This document shows, piece after piece, positions 32,308 to 39,785 of a stretch of 64,000 nt of DNA. The translations under genes and the position numbers were made by a program. The stretch covers positions 62,001 through 126,000 of the forward strand of contig CAYMNQ010000005.1 of NCBI GenBank assembly GCA_964391865.1, written 5' to 3'. Under the pieces are notes generated by a model. The model was not told the origin of the DNA and made no database searches. It saw only the letters and a list, made by a program, of their open reading frames with translations. The stretch's first letter is position 1, and each line of letters begins with the position of its first letter. The stretch comes from DASZQL01 sp964391865. GTDB taxonomy: Bacteria > Planctomycetota > Phycisphaerae > Phycisphaerales > UBA1924.

Positions 32308-33354
32308 TCAGTTCAACGTGTCGCCGAGTTCGTAAAACCGGAGCGCTTCCGGCACGGTGCCGCCTTGGCCGTTGAAAGTGGAGCCGGAGGGATACCAGAG
32401 CGTCGGGTCGAAGGACTCGGCTCGGGTGATCGTCGCGCCGTGCCCGTCCCAGTGCATCACGTTCATGCGGCCCGCGTGGCGATAGGAGAGGGGGAGCTGG
32501 CGTCCGCCAGACGGGCTGGTTGTGCCGTAGGAGGTGTCGCCGACCCAAATGGGAGATCCGACTGTGAATGAGCCGTAGGTCGAGGGTTCGTAGCTGGCGT
32601 CGAAGTCAACTCCGGTCGAGTCAAAGTAGCGGAAGCCGTCGGCGATGGCGGCTTTCTTGGCTGGATTCTTGAGGACGTCCTGCCGAGGGAGCGATCTCCT
32701 TGGCAGCATCACCTGTTGTGCGGTGCCAGGAATCTGATTCTGGCCGTATGCGAGAATGCGCCCGGTGGCCCCGGGGCCGCCGACGCGGTCTGATTTCTCA
32801 CCGAACCACTGGAACGCGATGGGCATCAAGTAACTGATGCCGCGTGCGGGTTGCAGTCGACGCTCATTGATGTAGGTCGCCATGGCGTTCGCGCCAGTAT
32901 CAACTCCGGCACCGAAATACACCGGAGAGCGTTCGCGCATGGAGGGATCGGCGAAGCGTTCGAGGATGGTGTAAAAGCGGGCTTCGCGGTCCGCCGGCAA
33001 ATCGTCGCCACCGACGCTGGGCGAGATCCAGTCAAAGTTCTGTACAGGACGATTGCCGGCGGCTTCCATCCACGCGATGTCTTCGTCAGTCGCGCTTGTT
33101 GTCGCGATGAGCTTGCTGCTGGAGGTGTTGATGCCCGGGTACCAGCCGTCATTTTCCGCGGCGTAGTTCATCATGCCGACGTGGAGTTGACGCTGGTTGT
33201 TCGCACCGACGATCGTCCATGCCGCCCCGCGAGCCTTGCCGACGGCCGGGAGCAGCAGGCTGATCAGAATCGCCAGGACCGCGACGACGACCAGCAGTTC
33301 GATCAGCGTGAAGCCGCGAGCGGCGCGGCGGGAGTTTGGCGGTGTCGTCGGCAT
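32308..33354 (-). CDS. Prepilin-type protein with H-X9-DG-like C-terminal region
   Basis: A 348-residue protein. The N-terminus RRAARGFTLIELLVVVAVLA is a type IV prepilin/pseudopilin signal with cleavage after Gly, Phe at +1 and Glu at +5. The rest is a large globular domain that ends with LSYRHAGRMNVMHWDGHGATI, which resembles the H-x9-DG motif of the DUF1559-type prepilin-like proteins expanded in planctomycetes. It is probably processed by a prepilin peptidase and held in the membrane or built into a pseudopilus. Copies of the TCGAAGTCG repeat flank it on both sides. Exact function unknown. Confidence 0.85.
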   Translation of the reverse strand: MPTTPPNSRRAARGFTLIELLVVVAVLAILISLLLPAVGKARGAAWTIVGANNQRQLHVGMMNYAAENDGWYPGINTSSSKLIATTSATDEDIAWMEAAGNRPVQNFDWISPSVGGDDLPADREARFYTILERFADPSMRERSPVYFGAGVDTGANAMATYINERRLQPARGISYLMPIAFQWFGEKSDRVGGPGATGRILAYGQNQIPGTAQQVMLPRRSLPRQDVLKNPAKKAAIADGFRYFDSTGVDFDASYEPSTYGSFTVGSPIWVGDTSYGTTSPSGGRQLPLSYRHAGRMNVMHWDGHGATITRAESFDPTLWYPSGSTFNGQGGTVPEALRFYELGDTLN

Positions 33355-33402
33355 GGGGGTCTCGGGGGAAATCGGAAGAGCGGAAGTCGGGTAGTGCTGT
33401 AC

Positions 33403-33450
33403 TGAGGAGGCAGGAGCGTCGAAGTCGCAGAGCCGACTTCGATGGCACGG
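33403..33450. repeat. Third copy of the TCGAAGTCG hairpin repeat
   Basis: GTCGAAGTCG CAGAGC CGACTTCGAT plus GGCACGG at 33417-33450 matches the copy at 32229-32262, and the preceding bases (CTGAGGAGGCAGGAGC versus CTGAGTAGGTAGAGGAGC) are also shared. The unit is therefore about 48 bp. It fills most of the gap between the prepilin-like gene and the next minus-strand gene. Confidence 0.65.
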
Positions 33451-33451
33451 A

Positions 33452-33790
33452 TCAGGGGATGACGCGGAAGGTGGTGAGGTCGATTTTTAGGCCGGCTTTG
33501 CCGGCGAAGTAGCCGGAGATGAGGGCCTCGCGGTCGCGCTCGGCGACGACGTAGTGCCCGCTCTCGTCCTTCACGCAGCGGAGGAGGGCGAACTCGCCTT
33601 TGTCGTCCGGCGCGGGGATGGAGATGAGGGCCTTGGCGCTCATGCTCTGGATCTCGCCCGTGTAGACGTTGACGAGCATGTACGACGTGGGCGCGCCGCC
33701 TTCGCCGCTCCAACTGAACCAGAGCGAGACCGCGAGCGCCAGAGGGGCGAGCGCGAGGAGGGCGTACTTCACACCTTTCGGAATGGCCAT
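33452..33790 (-). CDS. Small single-pass membrane protein, function unknown
   Basis: A 112-residue protein with one N-terminal membrane helix (YALLALAPLALAVSLWFSW) and a soluble part of about 80 residues (YMLVNVYTGEIQSMSAKALI, AERDREALISGYF) with no family I recognise. Start: ATG at 33790 has GAGG five bases upstream; the GTG at 33796 overlaps that site. It is on the same strand as the prepilin-like gene downstream, separated by a repeat, so cotranscription is possible. The next 280 bp upstream contain no gene; a small GCCC/GGGC hairpin near 33928-33941 is the only structure seen there. Confidence 0.6.
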   Translation of the reverse strand: MAIPKGVKYALLALAPLALAVSLWFSWSGEGGAPTSYMLVNVYTGEIQSMSAKALISIPAPDDKGEFALLRCVKDESGHYVVAERDREALISGYFAGKAGLKIDLTTFRVIP

Positions 33791-34069
33791 CTGCACCTCG
33801 CCATGATGGGCTGCTGCCCGAGGGACGTTTCGATCGCGCGGCCGTCTCTGACGATCACAAATTTCACCACTCGTCAGAGGAGGCGGATTCGATGGGGAGT
33901 GTACGCGAGGTTGAAAACGCGCTCAAGGCCCCGCAAGGGCTTTACAAGTTCTTTACCCTACTACCCATAGCGTTCAATCGGATCTGTTCGCCATAGATGA
34001 TGGATGCCTGATCTCGGGCTTTTCCAGGACCAAACGGCGTGTTGGCAAGCTGGGGAAGACCTGTCGTTA

Positions 34070-35473
34070 TCAGGCACGCGAACCAAGAAGTCGAGCGAGC
34101 GCCGCGACCGCCAGTGGGGGCTTGATCATGGTCCTTGGTTCGACTCCGAGGGCGGCGGCGGCGGCGAGGTGGCCGCTGCGGGTCGCGCCCTCCATCGTGG
34201 CGGGCCAGCCAGTCTGAGTGTAATCGCCGGCGAGGATCAGCCCGCTCGGGCCGTCGGCAGCGGGGCGGTGCTCTTCGTGCTTCGGCGTCGGAGCGAAGGT
34301 CGCGAGTTTCTCTTTCACAGGGCGGGAGGAGAGGAGCTTCGCCGACGTGCTGTTTGGGTAGCAGGCGTGAATGTCGGCGAGAACGCGGCGGGTGATCTCC
34401 GCTTCGTCGAGGGGCACCCACTCGTCGGCGGCGGAGATGACGGCGTGGAGGCGCTTGCCCTCGGCGTCTTTGCGGAAGAGCCACTGCGTGGGGCGCTCGA
34501 CGAGTACGGCGCTGTGCGTGGGGAGGACGGGGGCGTCGAATTCGAGATGCACGCCGAGGATCGGGCTGTGGGTGAGTTGATCGAGCGGGGCGAAGCGCGG
34601 GTCGGCGCGCTGGATGTCGGCGGAGACGAGTCGGTTCACGCGCTCGAACGGAACCGCGCAGATGACGCGGTCGGCGTGGATGACCTCGCCGGTGCTGGTG
34701 CGGGCGTGGGTGGCGTGGATTTCGTCGACGGAGCAGCCGAGGCGGAGCGTGCCGCCCCCCCCGGACTTCACGATCACGGACTCCGCGGCGTCGTACAACT
34801 CGACCAGCGGCACCGCGGAGACGCTCATAGCGGCGGCGTCGCGGTGCGCGAGGAAGCCTTCTTGGAAGACGTGCAGGGCGCTGGCGGCGGAGACACGCTC
34901 GACGGAGAGGTTACAGGCGCTGACGATCACCGGCTCCCAGAATTTCGAGATGGCGCTGGCGGGCTGGGAGTTCGCGCGGAGCCAGTCGGCGAACGTCCGT
35001 TCGCGTTCGGCGGCGAGATTCGCGCGCAGGGCGGCGAGCATGGCGAGGGCGATCGCTGTTTTCTCGCGCAGCGAGAGGAACTTCGCGGCGAGGAAGGAAA
35101 GAGAGAGGTGTCCCGGCGCGGGGAGGGGGCTGGGGCGGAGGATGCTGGTGCGGCCGCCGGCTTCAACCCAGAAGAGGTCGCGGTGCCAGGTGAGTTTGTC
35201 CGCGACGCCGAGGCGGCGGCAGAAGTCGAGATAGTTGGTGCAGCAGCCGAGCGCGACGTGCTGGCAGTTGTCGATGACGTGCCCGGTGCGCGCGTCGGTG
35301 AAGCTGGTGGCGCGGCCGCCGAGTTTCTTGCGGGTTTCGAGGAGCGTGACGCGGACGCCCGCATCGGCGAGGCGGAGCGCGGCGGCGAGGCCGGCGATCC
35401 CGCCGCCGACGATGAGGACGGAGGAGGGCTTGGGGCTTGGGTCTTGAGGCTTGGGGCCGGAGGGAGTCTGCAT
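34070..35473 (-). CDS. hpnE: Squalene-associated FAD-dependent desaturase HpnE
   Basis: A 467-residue FAD-dependent amine oxidase/phytoene desaturase-like protein. VLIVGGGIAGLAAALRLADA is the N-terminal dinucleotide-binding fold, then LLETRKKLGGRATSF. The C-terminal FAD contact is SGLILAGDYTQTGWPATMEGA. In the HpnCDE pathway HpnE reduces hydroxysqualene to squalene. Its ATG at 35473 shares a base with the hpnD stop (TGATG), and this overlap fixes the start; the longer frame upstream is a shadow of hpnD. Third gene of the hpnC-hpnD-hpnE operon. Confidence 0.93.
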   Translation of the reverse strand: MQTPSGPKPQDPSPKPSSVLIVGGGIAGLAAALRLADAGVRVTLLETRKKLGGRATSFTDARTGHVIDNCQHVALGCCTNYLDFCRRLGVADKLTWHRDLFWVEAGGRTSILRPSPLPAPGHLSLSFLAAKFLSLREKTAIALAMLAALRANLAAERERTFADWLRANSQPASAISKFWEPVIVSACNLSVERVSAASALHVFQEGFLAHRDAAAMSVSAVPLVELYDAAESVIVKSGGGGTLRLGCSVDEIHATHARTSTGEVIHADRVICAVPFERVNRLVSADIQRADPRFAPLDQLTHSPILGVHLEFDAPVLPTHSAVLVERPTQWLFRKDAEGKRLHAVISAADEWVPLDEAEITRRVLADIHACYPNSTSAKLLSSRPVKEKLATFAPTPKHEEHRPAADGPSGLILAGDYTQTGWPATMEGATRSGHLAAAAALGVEPRTMIKPPLAVAALARLLGSRA

Positions 35474-36549
35474 CAGCGTGCTTCGCGGCGGGACATCATC
35501 ATGGCGCGGACGGCGAGGGTGCCTTTGCGCCAGGATGACAGGCGGATGCGTTTGGCGCTCGCGATGCGGCGCGGGTCGCGTTCGATGAGGTCGAGCAGTC
35601 CCGAGTAGATCTCGGTCATGGTCCAGAGCGTGGGGACGCACGCGGGGTCGATGAGGTCTTCAAGGCCGGCGGAGGCGCGGTACTCGGAGCGCGCCCAGGC
35701 GGCGAGGTTCTTGACCATCGCTTCGCAGGCGCGCGGGTTCGACCAGTCGCGGAGTTCGTGCGGCGTGAGGCCCGCGCGGGTGAAATCCTCTTCGGGCAGA
35801 TAGATGCGACCCTCGGCGAGGTCCTGCGCGAAGTCGCGCAGGATGTTGGTGAGCTGGAAGGCGTGACCTCGGTGGACGGCGAGTTGGCGGGCACGCTCGC
35901 GCTGCGCTGGATCGCGCAGACCCCAGATGGTGATGCAGATCAGCCCCACGGTGGATGCGACGCGGTAGCAGTACTGGAGGAGGTCTTGGCGCGCGGGATA
36001 CGCCGAGTGCTGAGGAGCGCGTGTCGAGTGCGGAGTTGGGGAGGCGGATGGCGGAAGTGGGGAGGTTGATGCGGCGCCGGCCCCGCTCCCCGGCCCTCTC
36101 CCTGAGAGAGAGGGGGGAAAGGCAGCTTGGTACTCGGCGTTGAGGTCGTCTTCCAGGCCGCGCATCATGTCGCGGAGGTCGCGCGGGTCGAGGTGGAAAT
36201 CGTGGAAGGTGGCGCGGAAGGCGCGCCAGGTGGGGCTGGATTCGAAATCAGCGAGGGCGTCGTTGCGGATGAGGTGCTCGGCGGCGTCGGCGAAGCGGGC
36301 GAGTCGCGCCTGTTTGTCGGCGAGCGAGCCGGGGGAGTCGGCTTCATCATCGGCGGCGCGCATCCAGGCGTAGACGGAGTAGATGGCGGAGCGCTTCGGC
36401 TCGGGGGTGAGTCGCAGGCCGTAGTAGAAGTTGCGGGCGCGGGCCCGCGCGATCTGTGCGCAGGCGGCGTAGTCGGCGCGCAGCTCGACGGACATCGGCG
36501 CGGCGACGGCGGCGGGGCGCGTCAGCAGGCTGGTCGTCGCGGTGGTCAT
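35473..36549 (-). CDS. hpnD: Presqualene diphosphate synthase HpnD with an in-frame repeat insertion
   Basis: A 358-residue squalene/phytoene synthase family enzyme that condenses two farnesyl diphosphates to presqualene diphosphate. The first Asp-rich motif is RAADDEADSP, the second DFAQDLAEGRIYLPEED, with YCYRVASTVGLICI between. An unusual stretch of about 40 residues (PPSLSGRGPGSGAGAAS...APQHSAYPA) interrupts the domain between EYQAA and RQDLLQYCYR; it is Pro/Ser/Gly-rich and encoded by repeat-like DNA (36000-36119). The frame stays open, so the enzyme may tolerate it as a surface loop. The ATG at 36549 overlaps the hpnC stop (ATGA). Confidence 0.92.
   Translation of the reverse strand: MTTATTSLLTRPAAVAAPMSVELRADYAACAQIARARARNFYYGLRLTPEPKRSAIYSVYAWMRAADDEADSPGSLADKQARLARFADAAEHLIRNDALADFESSPTWRAFRATFHDFHLDPRDLRDMMRGLEDDLNAEYQAAFPPSLSGRGPGSGAGAASTSPLPPSASPTPHSTRAPQHSAYPARQDLLQYCYRVASTVGLICITIWGLRDPAQRERARQLAVHRGHAFQLTNILRDFAQDLAEGRIYLPEEDFTRAGLTPHELRDWSNPRACEAMVKNLAAWARSEYRASAGLEDLIDPACVPTLWTMTEIYSGLLDLIERDPRRIASAKRIRLSSWRKGTLAVRAMMMSRREAR
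36000..36119. repeat. Repeat-derived insertion within hpnD
   Basis: This 120-bp block contains GAGTGCTGAG (36005-36014), the heptamer family seen intergenically at 31777 and 39719, and a CCTCTC-CCTGA-GAGAGG hairpin near 36095-36117 that encodes SLSGRGPG. Flanking residues on both sides align with normal HpnD. The length is a multiple of three in effect, since the frame is kept. Confidence 0.6.
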
Positions 36550-37577
36550 GCCGCCCGCCCTTCCGGCACCGGCTTCCACATCGTGCGCTTCACCAGCGCG
36601 CGGAGCACGAGGGCCGCCTTCGCGGGTTTCGTCAGGCGTGGGCGGCGCCAGAGCGTTGTGCAGCCGGCGCGTTCGACGGCGTTCAGGACGTGCATCCCGC
36701 CGCGGCCGAAGAGCCAGATGATCGGGCCGATCTCCGGGCCAAGGCGCGCGGGGAGCGGCTCGCCGCGTGCGAAGAGCTCGCGCGTGCGGTGGACGAGCGG
36801 GCGGAGGGCTTTGATGAACCGGATGCGCACGGCGGGATCATCGCTTCGGTCCAGCCAGTTCCGCAAGTCATCCGCGCTGATGCCGGTGTCGGCGCTGGGG
36901 AGGTAGACGCGGTCGCGTTCGATCAGATCGCGCCGGACATCCTGCCAGAAATTCGTGAGCTGGAGGGCGGTGCAGGTGGCGTCGGCCATGGGGATGAGTT
37001 CGGCGTGCGCGGGCCGCGAGCCGTTGACGCCCACGAGGGCGAGGACGATCCGCCCGACGGGGTCGGCGCTGCGGGTGCAGTAGTGCAGCAGTTGGTCCCA
37101 GGTCTCGTAGCGCGTGAGGCGCTGGTCCATCTCGAAGGCGTCGATGAGATGGTGGAATGGTTCGGGGGAGAGGGAGTGCCGACGGATTGTCTCGGCGAGC
37201 GCGACGAAGACGGGGTGTCGCGGCGACGCCGCATCGGCTTCGGCGCGGGCGAACACGAAGCAGGATTCGAGCTGCGTGCGCCACCATGCGAGAAGCTTGA
37301 GGGATTGCTCGCGCGCGGCGGCGTCGTTGCCGGTTTCGTCGCCCAGATCGTCCGACCAGCGGCAGTAGGCGTAGACGGCGGCGAAGTCTTCGCGCAGGCG
37401 CTCGGGGACCAATCGGCTGAGGACGCTGAAGTTCTCGTAATGGCCCGTGGCGAGGCGCGCGACGTATCGGCGCGCGGCTTCGAGTGAGGGCGGTGCGCTC
37501 GCCGGATCACCCCATGACGGCGCATCGCTCGCGCTCGCGTGGCGGAGTTCGGAGATGAGGGACGGTGCGGAAGTCAT
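36546..37577 (-). CDS. hpnC: Hydroxysqualene synthase HpnC
   Basis: A 343-residue squalene synthase-like enzyme that converts presqualene diphosphate to hydroxysqualene. Family motifs are YAYCRWSDDLGDETG (first Asp-rich), DAFEMDQRLTRYETW, YCTRSADPVGRIVL and FWQDVRRDLIERDRVYLP (second). The ATG at 37577 is the first sensible start; the far longer open frame to 38990 is antisense to ispH. It heads hpnC-hpnD-hpnE, with overlaps of four and one bases. The intergenic region with the divergent ispH is 96 bp. No squalene-hopene cyclase gene is in the window, so the fate of squalene is not shown here. Confidence 0.93.
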   Translation of the reverse strand: MTSAPSLISELRHASASDAPSWGDPASAPPSLEAARRYVARLATGHYENFSVLSRLVPERLREDFAAVYAYCRWSDDLGDETGNDAAAREQSLKLLAWWRTQLESCFVFARAEADAASPRHPVFVALAETIRRHSLSPEPFHHLIDAFEMDQRLTRYETWDQLLHYCTRSADPVGRIVLALVGVNGSRPAHAELIPMADATCTALQLTNFWQDVRRDLIERDRVYLPSADTGISADDLRNWLDRSDDPAVRIRFIKALRPLVHRTRELFARGEPLPARLGPEIGPIIWLFGRGGMHVLNAVERAGCTTLWRRPRLTKPAKAALVLRALVKRTMWKPVPEGRAA

Positions 37578-37595
37578 GCGCGGTGCGATCGCGGC

Positions 37596-37601
37596 TATAA
37601 T
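37596..37601 (+). promoter_or_regulatory. -10 hexamer TATAAT in the hpnC/ispH divergent region
   Basis: A perfect TATAAT lies 72 bp before ispH; no clear -35 is seen. The minus strand of the same bases reads GATTATAGC and could serve hpnC. A 10-base palindrome CGAACGTTCG follows at 37606-37615. Confidence 0.45.
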
Positions 37602-37673
37602 CGCCGAACGTTCGCCGATCGTCGAGTGCGTCGGCGGGCGATTGCAGCACAAAGCCCGAACGGAACCGCTTGC

Positions 37674-38711
37674 ATGCGCATTGTGATGTCCAATCCACGG
37701 GGTTTTTGCGCGGGCGTCCACATGGCGATCGACGTGGTCGACCAGTTGCTCGACTTGTGCCCCGGCGTGCCGATCTATGTGTTCCACGAGATCGTGCACA
37801 ACAAGCATGTTGTGAAACGGTTCATTGATCGGGGCGTGATCTTCGTCGAGGGGATCGACGAGGTGCCGGAGGGGAACATCGTGGTGTTCAGCGCTCACGG
37901 CGTATCGCCGGCGGTGCGGAAGGAAGCGCTGGGCCGGAAACTGACCTCGATCGACGCGACGTGCCCGCTGGTGACGAAGGTCCACATGGAGGCGATCCGC
38001 TACGCGAGGCAGGGGTACCAGATTCTTCTCGTGGGGCACACGAACCATCAGGAAGTCGTCGGCACACGCGGGGAGGCGCCGGATTCGATCCAGGTCGTGG
38101 AAAGCCCGGCGGACATCCCGCACCTGAAGATCACCGATCCGAACAAGGTGGCGTACCTGACGCAGACGACGCTGAGCACGGATGATGCGGGGGTGATCAT
38201 CGCGGCGTTGCGGAAGGCGTTCCCGAATATCAAGGAGCCGCCGCGGGGGGATATCTGTTACGCGACGACGAACCGGCAGCACGCGGTGCGGCAGATCGCG
38301 CCGAGCTGTGACGCGACGATCGTGATCGGGTCGAAGAATTCGTCGAACTCGGTGCGCCTGACGGAGATTTCGCAGAACGTGGGCGTGCCGGCGTATCTGA
38401 TCGATGATGTCTCGGAGTTGGATGCGGCGTGGTTCAAGGGGGATGAGACGGTGCTGGTGACGGCGGGGGCGTCGGCACCGGAGGATCTGGTCGCTGGGCT
38501 GTGCCGGTTCCTGCTCGAGAAGTACGGCGGGCACATCGAAGTGCGCGACATCTTCGAAGAGGATGTGGAGTTCCAACTGCCGGTGACGCTCAAGCGGCTG
38601 ATGCGCGAGAAGGGGACGGACCCGGAGAGCCGGCGCATCCGCGTGAGCAAGCCGGAGATCACGGCGGAGATGTACGGGGCCGTGCCGCTGACGGTGGGGG
38701 CGACGGCGTAG
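37674..38711 (+). CDS. ispH: 4-hydroxy-3-methylbut-2-enyl diphosphate reductase
   Basis: A 345-residue IspH (LytB), the iron-sulfur enzyme that ends the MEP pathway and gives IPP and DMAPP. The three cluster cysteines are in NPRGFCAGV, DATCPLVTKVH and DICYATTNRQ; HxHE-type residues occur in FHEIVHNKHVV and VFSAHGVSP, and HTNHQEVVGT is the conserved loop. The ATG at 37674 opens directly on MRIVMSNPRGFCAGV; longer upstream frames are unsupported. It is divergent from hpnCDE and would supply the precursors of the farnesyl diphosphate those enzymes use. The last residues (VGATA) are a short family extension. Confidence 0.96.
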   Translation: MRIVMSNPRGFCAGVHMAIDVVDQLLDLCPGVPIYVFHEIVHNKHVVKRFIDRGVIFVEGIDEVPEGNIVVFSAHGVSPAVRKEALGRKLTSIDATCPLVTKVHMEAIRYARQGYQILLVGHTNHQEVVGTRGEAPDSIQVVESPADIPHLKITDPNKVAYLTQTTLSTDDAGVIIAALRKAFPNIKEPPRGDICYATTNRQHAVRQIAPSCDATIVIGSKNSSNSVRLTEISQNVGVPAYLIDDVSELDAAWFKGDETVLVTAGASAPEDLVAGLCRFLLEKYGGHIEVRDIFEEDVEFQLPVTLKRLMREKGTDPESRRIRVSKPEITAEMYGAVPLTVGATA

Positions 38712-38789
38712 AGAGTTTCGCCGCGGCCGAGGGGGTTGCCACGCGGTATGCTTCGGGCGCGCGAGTATCCGTGCGCGACGAGATGCCCC

Positions 38790-39701
38790 ATGCAAATTCG
38801 ATCGATCGAACGGCGTGGTCGGTGCGGCTTCACGCTGGTTGAACTGCTGGTTGTTGTCGCGGTGTTGGCGCTCTTGATCGGCATCCTGTTGCCGGCGCTG
38901 AGCCTGGCGCGGCGTGCGGGGCGGGCGACGGCGTGCCAGGCGAATCTTCACGCCATCGGGCAGGCGCTCACGGCGTACGAGGGGGACCACGACACGTTCG
39001 TCGTGCCGTCGTACAACATGACGGGGATCACGGGGCTGAATGTGCCGCTGGACGGCTGGGGGCCGATTCTTGAGCGCGATGGGTACTTCGATAGCAGCCG
39101 CAGCATGCGGGGGAACGCGCTCGTGTGCCCCGAGTCACGCGACATCGCGGGCGTATCGAGCGGGCAGACGGGGACGAGTCTTGAGAATCCCAAGGGCTGG
39201 ATGGAGTGGCCCAATCTTCGGACGCCGGGCGGGAACATGCCGGTGACGATCCGGGAGCGGCGGTTTGATCGCATCCTCCGCGTGGCGTACTGGATCAACG
39301 CCGACAACCCGATCGGTGGGAGCGTGGCGGTGACGCGCCATCTGTTCTACACGGGATCGGTGGGATACGGGCCGGGGTCGAACGGCGTGTCGATCACGAA
39401 CACAAAGTCAACGGTGTTCGTGCGCCCTTCGCAACTGGTCGCGGTGGCGGATGGTTTGTACGCCGGGCGGCAGCGCGATGCTCGGTTCGGTTCGACGAAC
39501 AGCCGCATCGGCTACCGGCACCCGGGCGGGGTGGGGACGGCGAATGCGGCGTTCGCGGACGGTCATGTGGAGCCGATCGAGGGGACGAAGTTCCCGCGTG
39601 CGGCGGCTGTCCTTTCAACGCCCAAGGAAGCGGTGCGGGAGGAGAATCGCTCCACCGAGCCGTCGGTGTATGCGAACCCGCAGAGGGCGCTGGGGCTGTA
39701 G
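38790..39701 (+). CDS. Prepilin-type protein with H-X9-DG-like C-terminal region (second)
   Basis: A 303-residue prepilin-like protein. RRGRCGFTLVELLVVVAVLA is the type IV prepilin signal (cleavage after Gly, Glu at +5), followed by LLIGILLPALSLARRAGRAT as the rest of the N-terminal helix and CQANLHAIGQALTAYEGDH. The C-terminal IGYRHPGGVGTANAAFADGHVEPI is a clear H-x9-DG-type motif (His...DGH). ATG at 38790 is preferred because the signal begins nearby. It shares architecture with the gene at 32308-33354 but the cores are divergent. It probably belongs to the large planctomycete set of pseudopilin-like proteins of unknown role. Confidence 0.85.
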   Translation: MQIRSIERRGRCGFTLVELLVVVAVLALLIGILLPALSLARRAGRATACQANLHAIGQALTAYEGDHDTFVVPSYNMTGITGLNVPLDGWGPILERDGYFDSSRSMRGNALVCPESRDIAGVSSGQTGTSLENPKGWMEWPNLRTPGGNMPVTIRERRFDRILRVAYWINADNPIGGSVAVTRHLFYTGSVGYGPGSNGVSITNTKSTVFVRPSQLVAVADGLYAGRQRDARFGSTNSRIGYRHPGGVGTANAAFADGHVEPIEGTKFPRAAAVLSTPKEAVREENRSTEPSVYANPQRALGL

Positions 39702-39718
39702 CGGAGTGCTGGGGGAGC

Positions 39719-39735
39719 GAGTGCTGAGTGCTGAG
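39719..39735. repeat. Short copy of the GAGTGC(T) tandem repeat
   Basis: GAGTGCTGAGTGCTGAG, two and a half units of the heptamer found at 31777-31801, lies between the prepilin-like gene and rlmN. A degenerate copy (GGAGTGCTGGG) precedes it. Confidence 0.6.
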
Positions 39736-39773
39736 AGTCGCGATTGGCTTCGCTTGTTCGCACGCCGGGTGTG

Positions 39774-39779
39774 TACGAT
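39774..39779 (+). promoter_or_regulatory. -10-like hexamer TACGAT directly before rlmN
   Basis: TACGAT is six bases before the GTG at 39786, and no Shine-Dalgarno is present. This supports GTG 39786 as a leaderless start. Confidence 0.4.
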
Positions 39780-39785
39780 TGTCGT

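Noticed and set aside
37578..38990. N-terminal extension of hpnC to an 814-residue frame
   Set aside because: The extra 470 residues are antisense to ispH; normal HpnC length is reached from the ATG at 37577.
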